Part shown: piece after piece, positions 10,412-21,968 of the stretch
Layout: every line of letters begins with the position of its first letter
Numbering within the stretch: position 1 is the stretch's first letter
From: Humulus lupulus
Lineage: Eukaryota; Streptophyta; Magnoliopsida; Rosales; Cannabaceae
DNA length: 64,000 nt
Assembly: GCF_963169125.1 (NCBI RefSeq)
Contig: NC_084798.1
Span: forward strand, 100,953,970 to 101,017,969
Reading direction: 5' to 3'
Notes under the pieces: model-generated
The model's input: the letters and a program-made list of their open reading frames with translations, nothing else
What the model was told of the DNA's origin: nothing
The model's database searches: none
Position numbers and translations under genes: made by a program

Positions 10412-11287
10412 AAGGTTAAGGTTCCTGTAGACTGGCTGGGCATGTACACACATCACTGAAGTCAAGCTCGACTCATGGTTTGGTAACTATTTATGTAGTT
10501 ATGTGTATAACTGCCTAAATGTGGTGCATATGCTTTACCTGTGTGCATGAGACACTGTGTTGAACCTGTGCCCCAGAAATAATGTGAATTGTTATGTGAT
10601 ACATGCTGAGTGCTGAGTACCATAAACATGTATCTGCTTGTGAATATTGAATGACTGTGGAATATGATAATTATCTGCTTGTTCTTGGACTGTGAGGCGG
10701 CAAGAGGTTTAGTTATTACTACCTGACTGGCCGTATTGATCAATGTTTCAGCAAGGTATCAGATAAGAATGAATCCATAACAGACAGATACTACAGCTGG
10801 CCAGAGTGATCAGGGCTAGAATAACAATAACAGCCAGGGTCAGGAAAATGACCAGTCTCAGATTCCACAGCCAGCTCCTGCAAACTGGCAGCAGTTGTTT
10901 AATGAGTTGCAGGCAACAGTGTTGAAACAAGGAGAGGAGCTTCGTCTCTTGAGACAGCAATAAGTGCCTGCAGTGGTTGGTGTATCAGAGGCACCTTCTG
11001 TGTCAGTGCCAGCAGCAGAGCAGCTGCCTGAGGTAGGAAACAAATGGGAACCTCTTTATGAAAGGTTCAGAAAGCAACAACCTCTTATTTTTTAGGGCAG
11101 TGCAGATCCTGCCAAGGCAGAACAATGGATGAGTATGATTACCACTATTCTTGACTTTATGAGGGTAGTTGGTAGTGAGAGGGTAGCCTGTGCTACCTAT
11201 ATGTTTCGGGATGATGCCCAGATTTGGTGGGAAGTGATTACCTAGACAAGGAATGTTAATGCCCTAAGCTGGGAGGAGTTCCAGACC

Positions 11288-13534
11288 TTGTTTAATGAAA
11301 AGTATTATAATGATGCCATTAGGGTAGCTAAAGCTGAGGAATTCATCAGGCTAGTTCAGGGAAGCTTATCAGTTACTGAATATGCCTTAAAATTTGACTG
11401 TTTGGCAAAGTTTGCCAAGGAACTGGTGCCCACTGATGGGACCAGGAGAGAGAGATTCCTCCAGGGGCTACAGCCCAGGTTAGCCCGTGATGTACGTATC
11501 ACCACTGTGGCGGGGGTTACTACCTACGCACAGGTGGTCGAGAAGGTACTCACAGCTGAGAGTGTAGAGACCAAGATCTGGCGTGACAGTGCAGCTATAA
11601 AGGATTTCAGGAGGACAGTTCCTCCATTTGTGGGTTCTGGTAGGGGTGTTGGCCCTAGTGACCAGAAGAGGAAGGTTCCTGATACCTTCCCAATTCCAGG
11701 TCCAGACAGGAGGCCCTGTGGTATTACAATGGGTCGTCCTGGGGGTAGTGAAGCCTGGAAGACTCGTCCTGAATGCCCTAGATGCAAGAGGTGCCATTTG
11801 GGAGAGTGTAGGGCAAAGGCCTGCTACTTGTGTGGAGCAGTGGGTCATCTTAAGAAAGATTGCCCTCAGGTAGGGAAAGAAGAACCCATGAAGGTGGACA
11901 GCTCGGCCCCAGCTCGAGTGTTCACGTTGACACAAGCAAAAGCTGAGGCTTCCCCCTCAGTTGTTACAGGTCAGCTTCTTAGTGCTGGAATCCCTTATAA
12001 TGTGTTGACTGATTCTGGTGCTACACACTCTTTTGTTGCTAGTAGCATTATTGATAGATTGTGTAGACCTTGTGATTTCTATGCTGTGGGATTTGGTACT
12101 TTGTTACCCACTAGAGAGTTAGTGGTATCCAGGAGATGGATCAGATCTTTGCCAGTGACAGTGGAGGGCAGAGAGTTGTCAGTGGACTTGATAGAGTTAG
12201 TTATGACTGACTTTGATATGATATTGGGTATGGATTGGTTGGCAAAGTATGGGGCAACTATCGATTGCAGAAGGAAGATGGTCACCTTTGAGCCTGAAGG
12301 TGAGGATCCTTTTGTGTTTGTTGGTGCTGTGCATGGACCTTGTATTCCTATGATTTCTGTGTTGAGGGCCAGAGATCTACTGCAAAGAGGTTGCATTGGG
12401 TTCCTAGCCAGTGTGGTTGATACCACTCAGGTCATGCCAGTGAGACCAGAGGATACCAGGTTAGTCTGTGAGTTCCTGGATGTGTTTCCAGAAGATTTGC
12501 CAGGATTGCCACCACACAGGGAAATTGAGTTCGTTGTAGAACTGGCACCAAGGACGAAGCCAGTGTCTAGAGCACCATACAGAATGGCCCCAGCTAAATT
12601 GAAAGAATTAAAGGTACAGTTGCAAGAGCTGTTAGACTTGGGTTTTATTAGACCTAGTTTCTCACCTTGGGGTGCGCCAGTTCTGTTTGTGAAGAAGAAG
12701 GATGGTTCTCTGAGAATGTGTATAGATTACAGAGAACTGAATAAGTTGACAATTAAGAATAAGTATCCTTTGCCAAGGATAGATGATCTGTTCGATCATT
12801 TGCAAGGTAAGAAGGTATTCTCAAAGATCGACCTTCATTTTGGTTATCATCAGTTGAGGGTCAAGGAGGGAGACATACCAAAGACTGCCTTTCGTACCAG
12901 GTATGGGCATTATGAGTTTCTAGTTATGTCATTTGGATTAACTAATGCCCCTACTGCTTTTATGGATCTGATGAACAGAGTGTTCAAGGATTACTTAGAC
13001 CAGTTTGTGATCGTCTTCATCGATGATATTCTGGTATATTCTCAGACTGAGTTAGAGCATGAGCAACATCTGAGGTTGGTTCTACAGAGACTGAGAGAAC
13101 ACAGGCTATTTGTTAAATTCAAGAAGTGTGAGTTCTGGTTGTCTCAGGTATCCTTTCTTGGACATATTGTCAATAAGGAGGGGATTAAGGTAGATCCAGT
13201 AAAGATCGAAGCGGTCAAAGATTGGCCAAGGCTGAAGAATGCTTCTGAGGTTAGAAGTTTCCTTGGATTGGCAGGTTATTACAAACATTTTGTGGAAGGG
13301 TTCTCGAAGATTGCTAGTGCTTTGACTGAACTGACACGCAAGAGCCAGAAGTTTGTGTGGTCAGATAAGTGTGAGAACAGCTTCCAGGAACTGAAGCAGA
13401 GATTGATTACAGCTCCGATTCTGAGTCTTCCAACAGACCAGGAGAAGTTTGTGATTTACTGTGATGCTTCTCATCAGGGTTTGGGCTGTGTTTTGATGCA
13501 ATCAGAGAAGGTTATTGCCTATGCTTCACGTTAG
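11288..13534 (+). CDS. Longest open part of gag-pol: Gag C-half, protease, reverse transcriptase, start of RNase H
   Basis: This 748-codon stretch carries the Gag core end ([28 protein letters not shown]), two zinc knuckles, protease ([15 protein letters not shown] and [11 protein letters not shown]), the RT fingers ([20 protein letters not shown]), palm ([14 protein letters not shown]), [12 protein letters not shown] and the catalytic [12 protein letters not shown], the connection ([25 protein letters not shown]) and the first RNase H strand ([16 protein letters not shown]). It stops at TAG 13532 after YASR, where family members read YASRQLK, so CAG became TAG. The first Met shown is internal to Gag, not the true start. 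Confidence 0.9.
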   Translation: MFNEKYYNDAIRVAKAEEFIRLVQGSLSVTEYALKFDCLAKFAKELVPTDGTRRERFLQGLQPRLARDVRITTVAGVTTYAQVVEKVLTAESVETKIWRDSAAIKDFRRTVPPFVGSGRGVGPSDQKRKVPDTFPIPGPDRRPCGITMGRPGGSEAWKTRPECPRCKRCHLGECRAKACYLCGAVGHLKKDCPQVGKEEPMKVDSSAPARVFTLTQAKAEASPSVVTGQLLSAGIPYNVLTDSGATHSFVASSIIDRLCRPCDFYAVGFGTLLPTRELVVSRRWIRSLPVTVEGRELSVDLIELVMTDFDMILGMDWLAKYGATIDCRRKMVTFEPEGEDPFVFVGAVHGPCIPMISVLRARDLLQRGCIGFLASVVDTTQVMPVRPEDTRLVCEFLDVFPEDLPGLPPHREIEFVVELAPRTKPVSRAPYRMAPAKLKELKVQLQELLDLGFIRPSFSPWGAPVLFVKKKDGSLRMCIDYRELNKLTIKNKYPLPRIDDLFDHLQGKKVFSKIDLHFGYHQLRVKEGDIPKTAFRTRYGHYEFLVMSFGLTNAPTAFMDLMNRVFKDYLDQFVIVFIDDILVYSQTELEHEQHLRLVLQRLREHRLFVKFKKCEFWLSQVSFLGHIVNKEGIKVDPVKIEAVKDWPRLKNASEVRSFLGLAGYYKHFVEGFSKIASALTELTRKSQKFVWSDKCENSFQELKQRLITAPILSLPTDQEKFVIYCDASHQGLGCVLMQSEKVIAYASR

Positions 13535-13576
13535 CTGAAGGAGTATGAAAAGAGACATCGCACTCATGATTTAGAG

Positions 13577-14074
13577 TTGGCGGCTGTGGTTTTTGCCTTG
13601 AAGATATGGAGGCATTATCTCTATGGTGAGAAGTGTGAGATTTATACAAACCACAAGAGCTTGAAGTACTTCTTCACCCAGAAAGACCTGAACATGAGAC
13701 AAAGGTGTTGGCTGGAGTTGGTAAAAGATTATGACTGTGAGATTTTGTATCATCCAGGAAAAGCCAACGTGGTAGCTGATGCTTTGAGCCGGAAGGGTCC
13801 GGGGCAGATTCATGGTATGAGGCTGATAGCCAGAGAGTTAGCAGATGATATGACCAGAGCTGGTATAGAGTTACTGGTGGGCCAGTTGGCTAACATTACG
13901 CTACAGTCTACGCTGTTGGAGAGAATCAAAGAAGGTCAGTTGAGTGATCCACAGCTGATCAAGATTAGAGCGGATGTTCTGGTTGGAGCATCCAGGGATT
14001 ATTCAGTGTCTGAGACAGGCTTGTTGAAATACAAAGGGCGGATATGTGTTCCGTTTGACACTGCATTGAGGTGA
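13577..14074 (+). CDS. RNase H remainder and linker to integrase
   Basis: The same frame as gag-pol resumes after the stop at 13532 with [20 protein letters not shown] and continues [20 protein letters not shown] and [15 protein letters not shown], the classic end of Ty3/gypsy RNase H. It removes the RNA strand of the RNA-DNA hybrid. The Met at 13577 is internal. The stop TGA at 14072 fits a CGA or CGG-type Arg codon changed by deamination. Confidence 0.88.
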   Translation: MAAVVFALKIWRHYLYGEKCEIYTNHKSLKYFFTQKDLNMRQRCWLELVKDYDCEILYHPGKANVVADALSRKGPGQIHGMRLIARELADDMTRAGIELLVGQLANITLQSTLLERIKEGQLSDPQLIKIRADVLVGASRDYSVSETGLLKYKGRICVPFDTALR

Positions 14075-14254
14075 GAGATTCTGGATGATTCTCATACTAC
14101 ACCTTACTCTTTGCATCCAAGCACCACGAAGTTGTATCAGGATGTGAGATCGCTGTACTGGTGGCCAGGGATGAAAAGAGATGTAGTAGAGTATGTGGCT
14201 AAGTGCTTGACATGTCAATAGGTCAAGGCTAAGCATCAGAGGCCGGTAGGGTTA

Positions 14255-14773
14255 TTGCAGCCTCTGGATATCCCAGAGTGGAAGTGGGAAGACATCACAA
14301 TGGATTTTGTGGTGGGCTTACCCAGGACTACTGGTCAGCATGATTCTATTTGGGTGATAGTGGATCACTACACCAAATCAGCTCACTTTCTGCCAGTGAG
14401 GACTACATATACAGTTGATCAGTATGCAGATCTCTATGTGAGAGAGATCGTGCGGCTCCATGGTGCACCTAGGTCGATCGTGTCAGATCGGGACCCCACT
14501 TTTACTTCCAAGTTTTGGGGGAGTTTGCAGAAAGCCATGGGGACACGGTTGAAGTTCAGTACAGCTTATCATCCTCAGACAGATGGGCAATCTGAGAGGA
14601 CAATTCAGATTTTGGAAGACATGCTGAGAGCATGTGTGCAGGACTTCGGTGGATCTTGGAGTAAGTATCTGCCTTTGATAGAATTCTCCTACAACAACAG
14701 TTATCAATCTACCATTGGAGTTGCACCTTATGAGATGCTGTATGGTAGGAAGTGCAGATCTCCCATTCATTAG
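14255..14773 (+). CDS. Integrase catalytic core
   Basis: After the zinc-binding HHCC region (HTTPYSLHPSTTKLY ... CLTCQ, 14093-14218) and the stop at 14219, this stretch gives ITMDFVVGLPRT, VSDRDPTFTSKFW and HPQTDGQSERTIQ, the three acidic residues of the D,D35E core that inserts cDNA. It ends YGRKCRSPIH then TAG (14771), where relatives have Trp, so TGG became TAG. The frame is unchanged from gag-pol. Confidence 0.9.
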   Translation: MQPLDIPEWKWEDITMDFVVGLPRTTGQHDSIWVIVDHYTKSAHFLPVRTTYTVDQYADLYVREIVRLHGAPRSIVSDRDPTFTSKFWGSLQKAMGTRLKFSTAYHPQTDGQSERTIQILEDMLRACVQDFGGSWSKYLPLIEFSYNNSYQSTIGVAPYEMLYGRKCRSPIH

Positions 14774-14854
14774 GATGAGACAGTTGAAAGGAGATACTTA
14801 GGTCCTGATGCAGTTCAGAGGACCAGTGAGGCTATTGAGAAGATTAGAGCTCGA

Positions 14855-15319
14855 ATGCTTGCTTCTCAGAGTAGACAGAAGAGCTATGCAGATCCCAAGC
14901 GCAAGAATGTGGAGTTCCAGGTAGGAGACTATGTTTTCCTCAGAGTCTCTCCATGGAAAGGGGTGAGAAGGTTTGGGAAGAAAGGCAAGCTGAGTCCTAG
15001 ATTTGTAGGTCCATTTGAGATCCTGGAGAGGATTGGTCAGGTGGCTTACAGATTGGCCTTGCCTCCGGCGTTGTCTGCCATGAATAATGTGTTCCATGTA
15101 TCAGCTCTTCGGAGGTATGTATCTAATGTGGGCCATATTTTTAGTTATGAGGATCTGGAGCTTGAACCAGATCTCTCCTTTGAGGAGCAGCCAGTTCAGA
15201 TACTTGACAAAAAAGATAAGGTCCTCAGGAATAAGATGATACCTTTGGTTAAGGTATTGTGGAGGAACAGCAAGATCGAGGAAGCGACCTGGGAGCTTGA
15301 GTCAGATATGCAGAGTTAG
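14855..15319 (+). CDS. Integrase C-terminal domain with chromodomain-like end
   Basis: It continues the gag-pol frame: ASQSRQKSYADPKRKNVEF, GDYVFLRVSPWKGV, then the GPF motif (KLSPRFVGPFEIL) and the C-terminal VQILDKKDKVLRNK ... VKVLWRN ... EEATWELESDMQ. The last block is the chromodomain variant of Tekay-clade chromoviruses, thought to direct integration to heterochromatin. It terminates at TAG 15317, about 60 bp before the 3' LTR. Confidence 0.88.
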   Translation: MLASQSRQKSYADPKRKNVEFQVGDYVFLRVSPWKGVRRFGKKGKLSPRFVGPFEILERIGQVAYRLALPPALSAMNNVFHVSALRRYVSNVGHIFSYEDLELEPDLSFEEQPVQILDKKDKVLRNKMIPLVKVLWRNSKIEEATWELESDMQS

Positions 15320-15367
15320 TATCCCGACACGAGATGTTCAGGTAAATTTTGAGGAAGAAATTTCAGT

Positions 15368-15381
15368 AAGGAGGGGATAGT
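15368..15381 (+). promoter_or_regulatory. Polypurine tract before the 3' LTR
   Basis: AAGGAGGGGATAG directly precedes the 3' LTR and would prime plus-strand DNA synthesis. The LTR's first two bases have mutated from TG to TT at 15382. Confidence 0.85.
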
Positions 15382-17760
15382 TTTAATGCCTCGAATTCTC
15401 CGATGTGGTTTAGTGGCAGTTTAGTTGGCTGGGAGAGCCGTAATTGTTTAATTGCGCCATTAAATTAATATATGCATGTTTATGTGAATTATATTATGAT
15501 ATGATGGTATATGCATGCATGTGAGTCCACATTTATAATTACAGGGGTGTGATGGTAACTTGGCCCGTTGAGGGCATAATTGCATATTTGTATGCATGTT
15601 GGTGATTTATGTTGGGACCACATTATAATGTGGGTTTGTTCGAGCCATTCGGCATGAGACGATCTTGGAATGTTGATTAGCAGTCTAGTCACAACAGGTT
15701 TAAGATCGGGACTCGAGTCGAGTCTCGAGGTGTTTTTAATGATTAGAGCGTTACCGGGTATTAAAGGGTAACATGATGTGAGTTATTGGTGTTTGAGATT
15801 ATCGAGAATAGCGGGAATTGGAGAGCGTTAATTATGATTAACGAGATAGGTGGAAAATACCAGATATGCCCTTGGGAGCCTTTGGAAACGTTAAATTGAC
15901 CTAGGGGTAAAATGGTCATTTCACCCCTAGGATAGATATAAACCATTTTTGGCTGAGGTTGAGGTAGAAAAACAGAGCACGTTTGAGAGCTTTCTCGTAT
16001 CATCTTCTCCTCAGTTTTCTTTGTGATTTTTGAATCAATCTTGAGGATTCAAGCTTGGGAAGCAAGCCTTGGAAGTTTGGGAGTGTGTTCCTCCATTGAA
16101 GGGCTTCATAAGCTGAGTTTTGGGTAAGTTTCTAGCCATAGAATTCCTTGGTTTGCTCTGTTTCAGCTTTGTTTTGCAGCTGTGATTTCTAGGTTGAGAC
16201 TTTGGTTTTGCTGGGAGTTTTGGCTAGGGTTCTTATGGTTGGGATGTTAGGGGTATGTTAGGATGGTTTTTGGGTTCATTTGGCATCAAAAATGGGTTTT
16301 GGAAGCTTTGGAATCAGGTGGGAATCGAAGGAGATGAAAAAGGGTGTTTCAGGGCATTTCAGTGCTGGAGGTAGCGCTATAACGCCCACCTTAGGGCACT
16401 ACAGTGCTACTCAGGAGGCAGATGGGCGTGTTGGGGGTTCTGAGTATAGCGCTGGGGCGCTAGGGGTTGAGCGCTGTAGCGCTACTCTGTTCTTTCAAAG
16501 TCCCGTTTTGAGTGTTTTTAAGGGTTTTTAACTTGGGGTTTCAATCCTTAAGGCCCGGGATCGAATCTACTCACCGTGTGGGCATGTTTCGAGGTCCCGA
16601 GTGTGGTGCTTAGGTTAAAATCCTATCCATGTTGATTCTCATTAACTGAGGTTATAATGGGTTGTGATTAGGTGACTGCTAAGGAATCAAAATTCGATCG
16701 TTCTCAGGAGTCGTTCTTGTTATTATTTCTCGCTTGAACCAGAGGTAATAAAACTGCACCCCAAATGTGACATGCATGGTTATTCATGAGGCATGTTGGT
16801 TGTCTAAATGTGGACATGAATTGATTGTTGAATACTTAGCAAATGTTGCTCACCTGTGCATGGTACTGACTCATTAGTCAGATTTGGCAAAGGTGCTAGT
16901 ATCAACTGTGAAGTTGTGGCTTATTAGTCAGGTTCGGTAGTGGTACTGGGCACTGGTCACATTGGGCTGACTCATTAGTCAGGACGGCCTTAGCGTGTTC
17001 AACGCAAGCCAATAAAGATTAGATCTAATCGACTTTCTGCATTGAATGACTCAAAGAGCATTAATGCCGGACCCACCTCAAGTTCAATGAATATTATAAG
17101 CGCTTGTATGGCTTACCCAACGGTCACTCACTTGATAAAGTAGAGACTTACCCATCAGTCTCTCAGTTGTTGAAGGCTAGTGGCTTACCTAGCAGCCACT
17201 CTTCCATTTGAATTAGTGACCTGTATGTCAGTCACTCAGTATGGTTTATCAGGACCTCAAGTGATTTTCACTCACCAGTTTGAAAGCTTTGAGCTCAGTG
17301 TGATTATAATGATAATCATTTGATGATGTTTACATACAATGCTATGTTTTCTTGCTGGGCTTTGGCTCATGGGTGCTATGTGGTGCAGGTCAAGGAAAAT
17401 AAAAGATCACCCAGCCTTGAGTGGAGAGCTTAGGTTGTGATGTGTACATATGCGGCCGCTTGACCACCACGGCCAAGGAGTTCTCAGAGGAACTAGGGGG
17501 TTTACCCTATTTTGCCGCTTAGGTCGGCGGGGTTTGAAATTTTGGAATAGTAATGACCTTTTTGAGTTGTAAATAACTTGTAAATGTTCTTGTGGGCCCA
17601 TGAACAGTTTTATGTATCAATAAAACATATCCTTTCCTTTTTAATGGTTTTCACCTTAATCTATTAATAACACTTAGATCACGTTTTTAACCAAAGGACT
17701 CAGGCAATGAGTCAAATTTCCGGTTCACCGTAACTGTTCTGGGGTAACCAGAGTGTTACA
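15382..17760 (+). repeat. 3' LTR of the complete chromovirus
   Basis: This 2,379-bp copy of 8012-10390 runs from TTTAATGCC to GAGTGTTACA and is followed by TSD tagac. No indel is needed to align it to the 5' LTR. About a third of the mismatches fall in the first 400 bp. The hairpin and palindrome arrays recur at 16866-17272 and 16373-16483. Confidence 0.95.
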
Positions 17761-17765
17761 TAGAC

Positions 17766-20459
17766 CCTAGAGACTAAAAAGAATCATATTCAAAGTATGA
17801 ATACAAATATTTATAATTTAAGAAACATATTCAAAGTATGAATGCAAATCTTGATAATTAAAGAATAAGCAATTAAATAATTATAACATGAATTTAGAAA
17901 CATTTAATCACAATATAACCATGGATTTAATGAAAGAATAACGCAAATTAGTGTTGGGAAAACTTATACATGATCTTGTTTATTTTCATATAAATCTTAT
18001 ATTAAACAAATTAATATGAGACAACCTAGAACATGTTTCTAAAATTGAATTTATATAGAGATAATGATAAGAACACTTACATTATTGTGCAACTGAATGA
18101 TTGAGTCCTTCCTTCAGTTTCTCTAACCTTTGTATCCTTTCTGTTGCAGGGTATCACCAAGAAACTGAACTATTCTTCAATTTTCTTCATAACCTTCCAA
18201 AGTATCCTTAGAATCACCTATACTAGAGTGAGAAATTATCAGCACATGAGATAGATACAGAGAGAAGAAGAGAAAATAATATTGAGGCTTAGAAAAAGAC
18301 TTATGTCGTAGAGAGAATCTAAAACCTAGAGCATCAAGAATAGATCTTCAGATTTTCTGTCATATAGTCTTTCAATAATCTCTAAACATCTAAAACATGT
18401 GTTTTCAACTTTATCTTAGCATTCCTTTTATAGACTCAATTAGGTCATTTATTTTAATTAAAAAATCAATAAAATAATAGATAATATCAACCTAATGGTC
18501 GAAATTATCATAGCTTTAGGCTCGTAAAATTTTCTATTTAATTATAAGCTCATTGGACTTAAAATCAAGACATGTATTATTTTCTATTGATTAATTAATT
18601 AAATACTTATTTAAATCATTTATCAAATTAATTATTTATAATTTGAATTTTGATTTAAACTTATTTATTAATATAGACACCAATTTGTCTTAATTAATAA
18701 ATCTGCCCTAAAATCTATTTTTTTCTCTAAATTACATAACTCTGTGAAACTATCCAAAATTGACCTGGTCAACTTTGATAATTCTAATGATAATAAAATC
18801 AATTAATTGAGACTATCTAGATGATTTTATCACGTACACAGTGGGGACCATGGACTTATGAAATCAAGCTCCAATAAGTTATCATAAATTTAACAAATAA
18901 ATTTACTAACGTATTAATTCTTCGCGACTCCACTAAAGACTCAGAATTGCACTCTTGAATTCATAGAATGCTCTATAAGCAATATAGATACGTTATTAAT
19001 TATCCATTGTTACAACTATAATTGTCACTCAATTCTCTATAGACGGTCTACAATGAGATGTGACTAAAATACCATTTTAACCATCATTTTATTTTATCCT
19101 TAAACATTTAGTTCCTTGTAAATGATATTTCAATAAACTAATATTAATTACTGAAATGAGATCTCTATCATTTAGCACATTGAACCAAACTAAAAGGAAA
19201 TCATCGTGTTACTTCTTCATCAAAAGTTATAGATGTTCATATCTATGATTAACACTCTCACTCAATTATACTACCAAGTTCTCAAGATATAAGTATGAGC
19301 TAGTCTGTAGGGTAAGCTGATAATGAATAAGTCAAAGAACTCAAATAATACAATCAGTTAGAATACTAACCCCTATTATCCTACTTCGAAAACAAGATGG
19401 AAATTCATAATGTGTTACAATTGGACTCTTGATAAAGTTAAAATAGTTCTTCATTTACCAATTTACAGACATGAAAATGTATTCAAATTACAAAAACACT
19501 CTATCACTTACCACCTCCTTCTCTTGGTCAAATAATTCTGTTTCATATCTTGCGTAATACAATGATAGAGTGATATTTTAAAGTGCAAATGACATATAAC
19601 ATTTATATTTATAAATATTATTGTAGTATGTATATCATTCATGTATGCAATAAGTTCTCAAAAGTAAGCCTTGACTGGTATAGTAAGAATTTAGTGTACC
19701 ATTATGAGAGAAATATGATCTTATTTTATGATACCAACTTTCTAGTTACTATAAGTATAAACAACTATAATATTCATGTCTTCTTTGTATCATTTTTTAA
19801 TTTAATGTTAATATTATTTGAATATCACTATTTCATTTATGTAGGTTGTAAATGGAGTTACTTTGTTTCTTTCCCGTATGCAGTTATATTAGTTATTTAA
19901 TAATTGCATCTTATATGGTATTTTCACAAGTTCGTTTAAATTAAATTGGACTCCGTAATTAAGTAATAACTACACAAATTTTGGTTCAATTCCATAATTT
20001 GTACATTTTTAACTTTATAAAGTTACCATTAATACACCCCAAATCGATTCGACCTCCTGATATTTACATCAACAATAATATTTGATTTGATTTCTTAATC
20101 AATACCTAATATGTTATTAGTTTACATAAAATTGTGCTATGGGTCGAGTTACTATCAAGTTTAAGGGGTCCAGTTTCACAATTGAAAAATAGCAATAAAG
20201 GACCTAGGCCAATAATGAAAAGGACAATTTTTTTTAAAAAAATTGTCGACTTCGATTATGTTATGGCATATACATTTGGTAGAAGATCACCAAACCTCTA
20301 ATTTGTTTTGGCCTGATTCATAATTTACATCCTAGTACTGTTAATGGTTTCGTTACTTAAAAATTATTAGAAACTATCATTATTCCCCACGTTTAAGATA
20401 CTCATCAATACTATATGCTTTATAATACGATAACAAATACAAAAATTATTTAAAGAAGG
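17766..20459. other. AT-rich spacer, LTR-like remnant, no gene seen
   Basis: This continues the sequence cut by the chromovirus at 8011. TGTTGGGAAAACTT at 17952 looks like an LTR start and recurs at 21144. I found no conserved protein domain; the open frame at 19583-19900 is AT-rich and shows no motif. Likely an old copia-type LTR or LARD remnant, but the family is not recognised. Confidence 0.4.
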
Positions 20460-20950
20460 TGTGCGGCATTAAACTTGTGATCGAATGGTTGCTACCGATA
20501 TGAACCCTTTCCTCATCTAACTCTTACAAACTCTTCAGCATCACCCCAGTTATTTTCGTAGCATCACGAGCTCCTTCAACAAAATTTGAGTAGTTCACAA
20601 CCCTTAATGGGTTAGCAGTTCACTTTGACAAACAAATTGGCCATGGAAGAAAATTTTAAACCCAACATAACCTCAAGTACTCACCAAAGGTTGTTTGTTA
20701 ACCAGGACCTCCTCTTCAATACCTTGAAAAAACCACCATCTCATTTCACTATTTTGTCTTACCAATGGTTTGTTCTCCAATGTCAGATTCTAAATCTACA
20801 CTTGTCTTGCCTCACTGGCTTTGATTTGATCTCCACTACATCAGTACAATGGGCTGAATGTTGTACCACCGCAAATGCTATAGAGTCATATCTTCACTCA
20901 AGGGCTCCCTGCAGAACCCCTTACGTGTTTGATAACTCTATATTTTAGAG
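20460..20950 (-). other. Possible decayed coding remnant, identity unknown
   Basis: Read on the minus strand near 20470-20640 the sequence gives NPLRVVNYSNFVEGARDATK followed by ITGVMLKSL, a stop, and ELDEERVHIGSNHSITSLMP, which looks protein-like. Other frames in 20650-20920 give short protein-like bits such as DSIAFAVVQHSAH. I do not recognise a family. It could be chance. Confidence 0.2.
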
Positions 20951-21143
20951 TTATTGATTGAACTTTTGAATGTAAAAATCTAAATGAAATGGAGTGTTTG
21001 TGTTCTTAGTGTGTGGTTTTAGTCAATTTGTCTTTTAATTTTGTTTGTGAATTTTATTTTAATCAATGATATAGTTTTTGGAAAATAATTGGATTAAGAA
21101 CTAAAAAAATGTGATATTTATTTTGAAGGCCAAAAAGAAAGGA

Positions 21144-21810
21144 TGTTGGGAAAACTTGGTGAAAAATGTGCAAAGAAAGCATCTTGGAGCTAAAATCTTA
21201 AAACTTTATTGTAGCATCATTTCAACTTTGCCGTAGCAAAGCGTGCGCAGTCAACAACTTAAGTCATGCACACTTGGCAACTCATTAAATGAGATGGAAT
21301 GATATGATGAGATGGATGATGAGGTGGAAATGAACTGATTTTTTGGGAAAAGTTAGTGGTTCCCACGTGGAGAGAGAAAGGAGAGGGTTTATACCCATTT
21401 TTTGAGCCCTAAAATGTATCACACATCATCTTCAACCTTCAGCAGTCGCCCAAGAGGGGGAGAACCCATTTTTTCTGCAATTCTTCAGCTGAAAACACCA
21501 AGGAGAAGAAGGAAGAACGTGGGAGAAGAGAAAGAGAATGAGATTTCTATACCATTTGGGGTACGACCTTCTTTAATGTTTTCCTATATTGTGTTTGAAT
21601 TTCTTTTCTCCTCTTGAATTCATGGAAACAATGGTGTTGATATTTTGTGGTGATTTACTTATTTTGAGTATGAACTAACTCTTTTGAAGCTAGGGATAGT
21701 GATGAACCCTAATTTGTAGCGAACCCCCAAATTGTTAATTTTAGTTTATGCTATGTTTCTCTTGTTCAATTAAGCTATGTTTATTGCTTATTCTTGTTTG
21801 ATATTGAACA
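21144..21810 (+). repeat. LTR-like remnant with leader-type sequence
   Basis: It starts TGTTGGGAAAACTTGG. TTTATACCC at 21389 could be a TATA region. GAAGCTAGGGATAGTGATGAA with AACCCTAA and a T-rich run TTGCTTATTCTTGTTTGAT follow, a combination common in leaders of non-autonomous plant retroelements. No domain is encoded; the short ORF at 21402-21617 is Ser/Arg-rich and unrecognised. It abuts the truncated 3' end of element C near 21815-21830. Confidence 0.35.
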
Positions 21811-21832
21811 ACATTAGTCATCAAGGAGTGGC

Positions 21833-21968
21833 TGACGTACCTGGCAATTGAGGCGAAGTGACTAGAAGGACGTGCTGACGTGTCTGGGGAGGCATGCATG
21901 CAGCAACTGAAGAGAGGGCTCATCAATGTTGCGTGAGGAAAGAAGGTGATGCGCTCGACTTATAAATA
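21833..21968 (+). promoter_or_regulatory. Candidate promoter of the antisense gene in element C
   Basis: TTATAAATAG at 21959-21968 is a good plant TATA box. Two TGACGT (bZIP/as-1-type) motifs lie upstream at 21833-21838 and 21876-21881. A C/T-rich transcription-start-like stretch follows, then exon 1 with splice donor CCA/GTAAGT at 22125. Confidence 0.55.

Larger units (their letters stand above)
10769..15319 (+). pseudogene. Gag-pol polyprotein of the chromovirus, nine premature stops, no frameshift
   Basis: From the ATG at 10769 one frame runs 1,517 codons to TAG at 15317. Gag occupies about residues 1-400, with knuckles at 336 ([12 protein letters not shown]) and 352 ([14 protein letters not shown]). 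The protease active site DSGATHS is at 415, RT at about 610-790 with the FIDD box at 751-753, and RNase H from YCDAS at 898. Integrase Asp1179, Asp1240 and Glu1276 form a D,D(35)E triad, and a chromodomain-like end lies at about 1470-1517. In-frame stops are at 10778, 10817, 10961, 11093, 11243, 13532, 14072, 14219 and 14771; most fit C-to-T or G-to-A changes of Gln, Arg or Trp codons. No indel breaks the frame. The start could differ by a few codons. Confidence 0.92.
8012..17760 (+). mobile_element. Complete Ty3/gypsy chromovirus, Tekay/Del clade, TSD tagac
   Basis: The 9,749-bp element has two LTRs of identical length (8012-10390 and 15382-17760, 2,379 bp each), an initiator-tRNA-Met type PBS (10394), a polypurine tract (15368), one gag-pol frame (10769-15319), and perfect target duplications tagac at 8007-8011 and 17761-17765. 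Domain order is Gag, CCHC, protease, RT, RNase H, integrase, chromodomain. Long LTRs and a chromodomain-type C-terminus place it in the Tekay (Del) clade. By eye the LTRs differ at roughly 65-70 of 2,379 positions with no net indel. Nine premature stops make it non-autonomous. Confidence 0.95.

Noticed and set aside
11480..11935. 151-codon minus-strand frame within gag of the chromovirus
   Set aside because: Shadow of the real gag-pol frame, which shows knuckles and domain motifs on the plus strand.
10769..15319. Programmed stop readthrough or recoding of the nine in-frame stops
   Set aside because: Nine scattered stops, two kinds of source codon and similar changes in unrelated elements fit mutation; readthrough elements usually have one stop at the gag-pol border.
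19583..19900. 105-codon open frame that could be a small gene
   Set aside because: AT-rich composition, Phe/Ile/Tyr-rich translation and no motif; expected by chance in such DNA.
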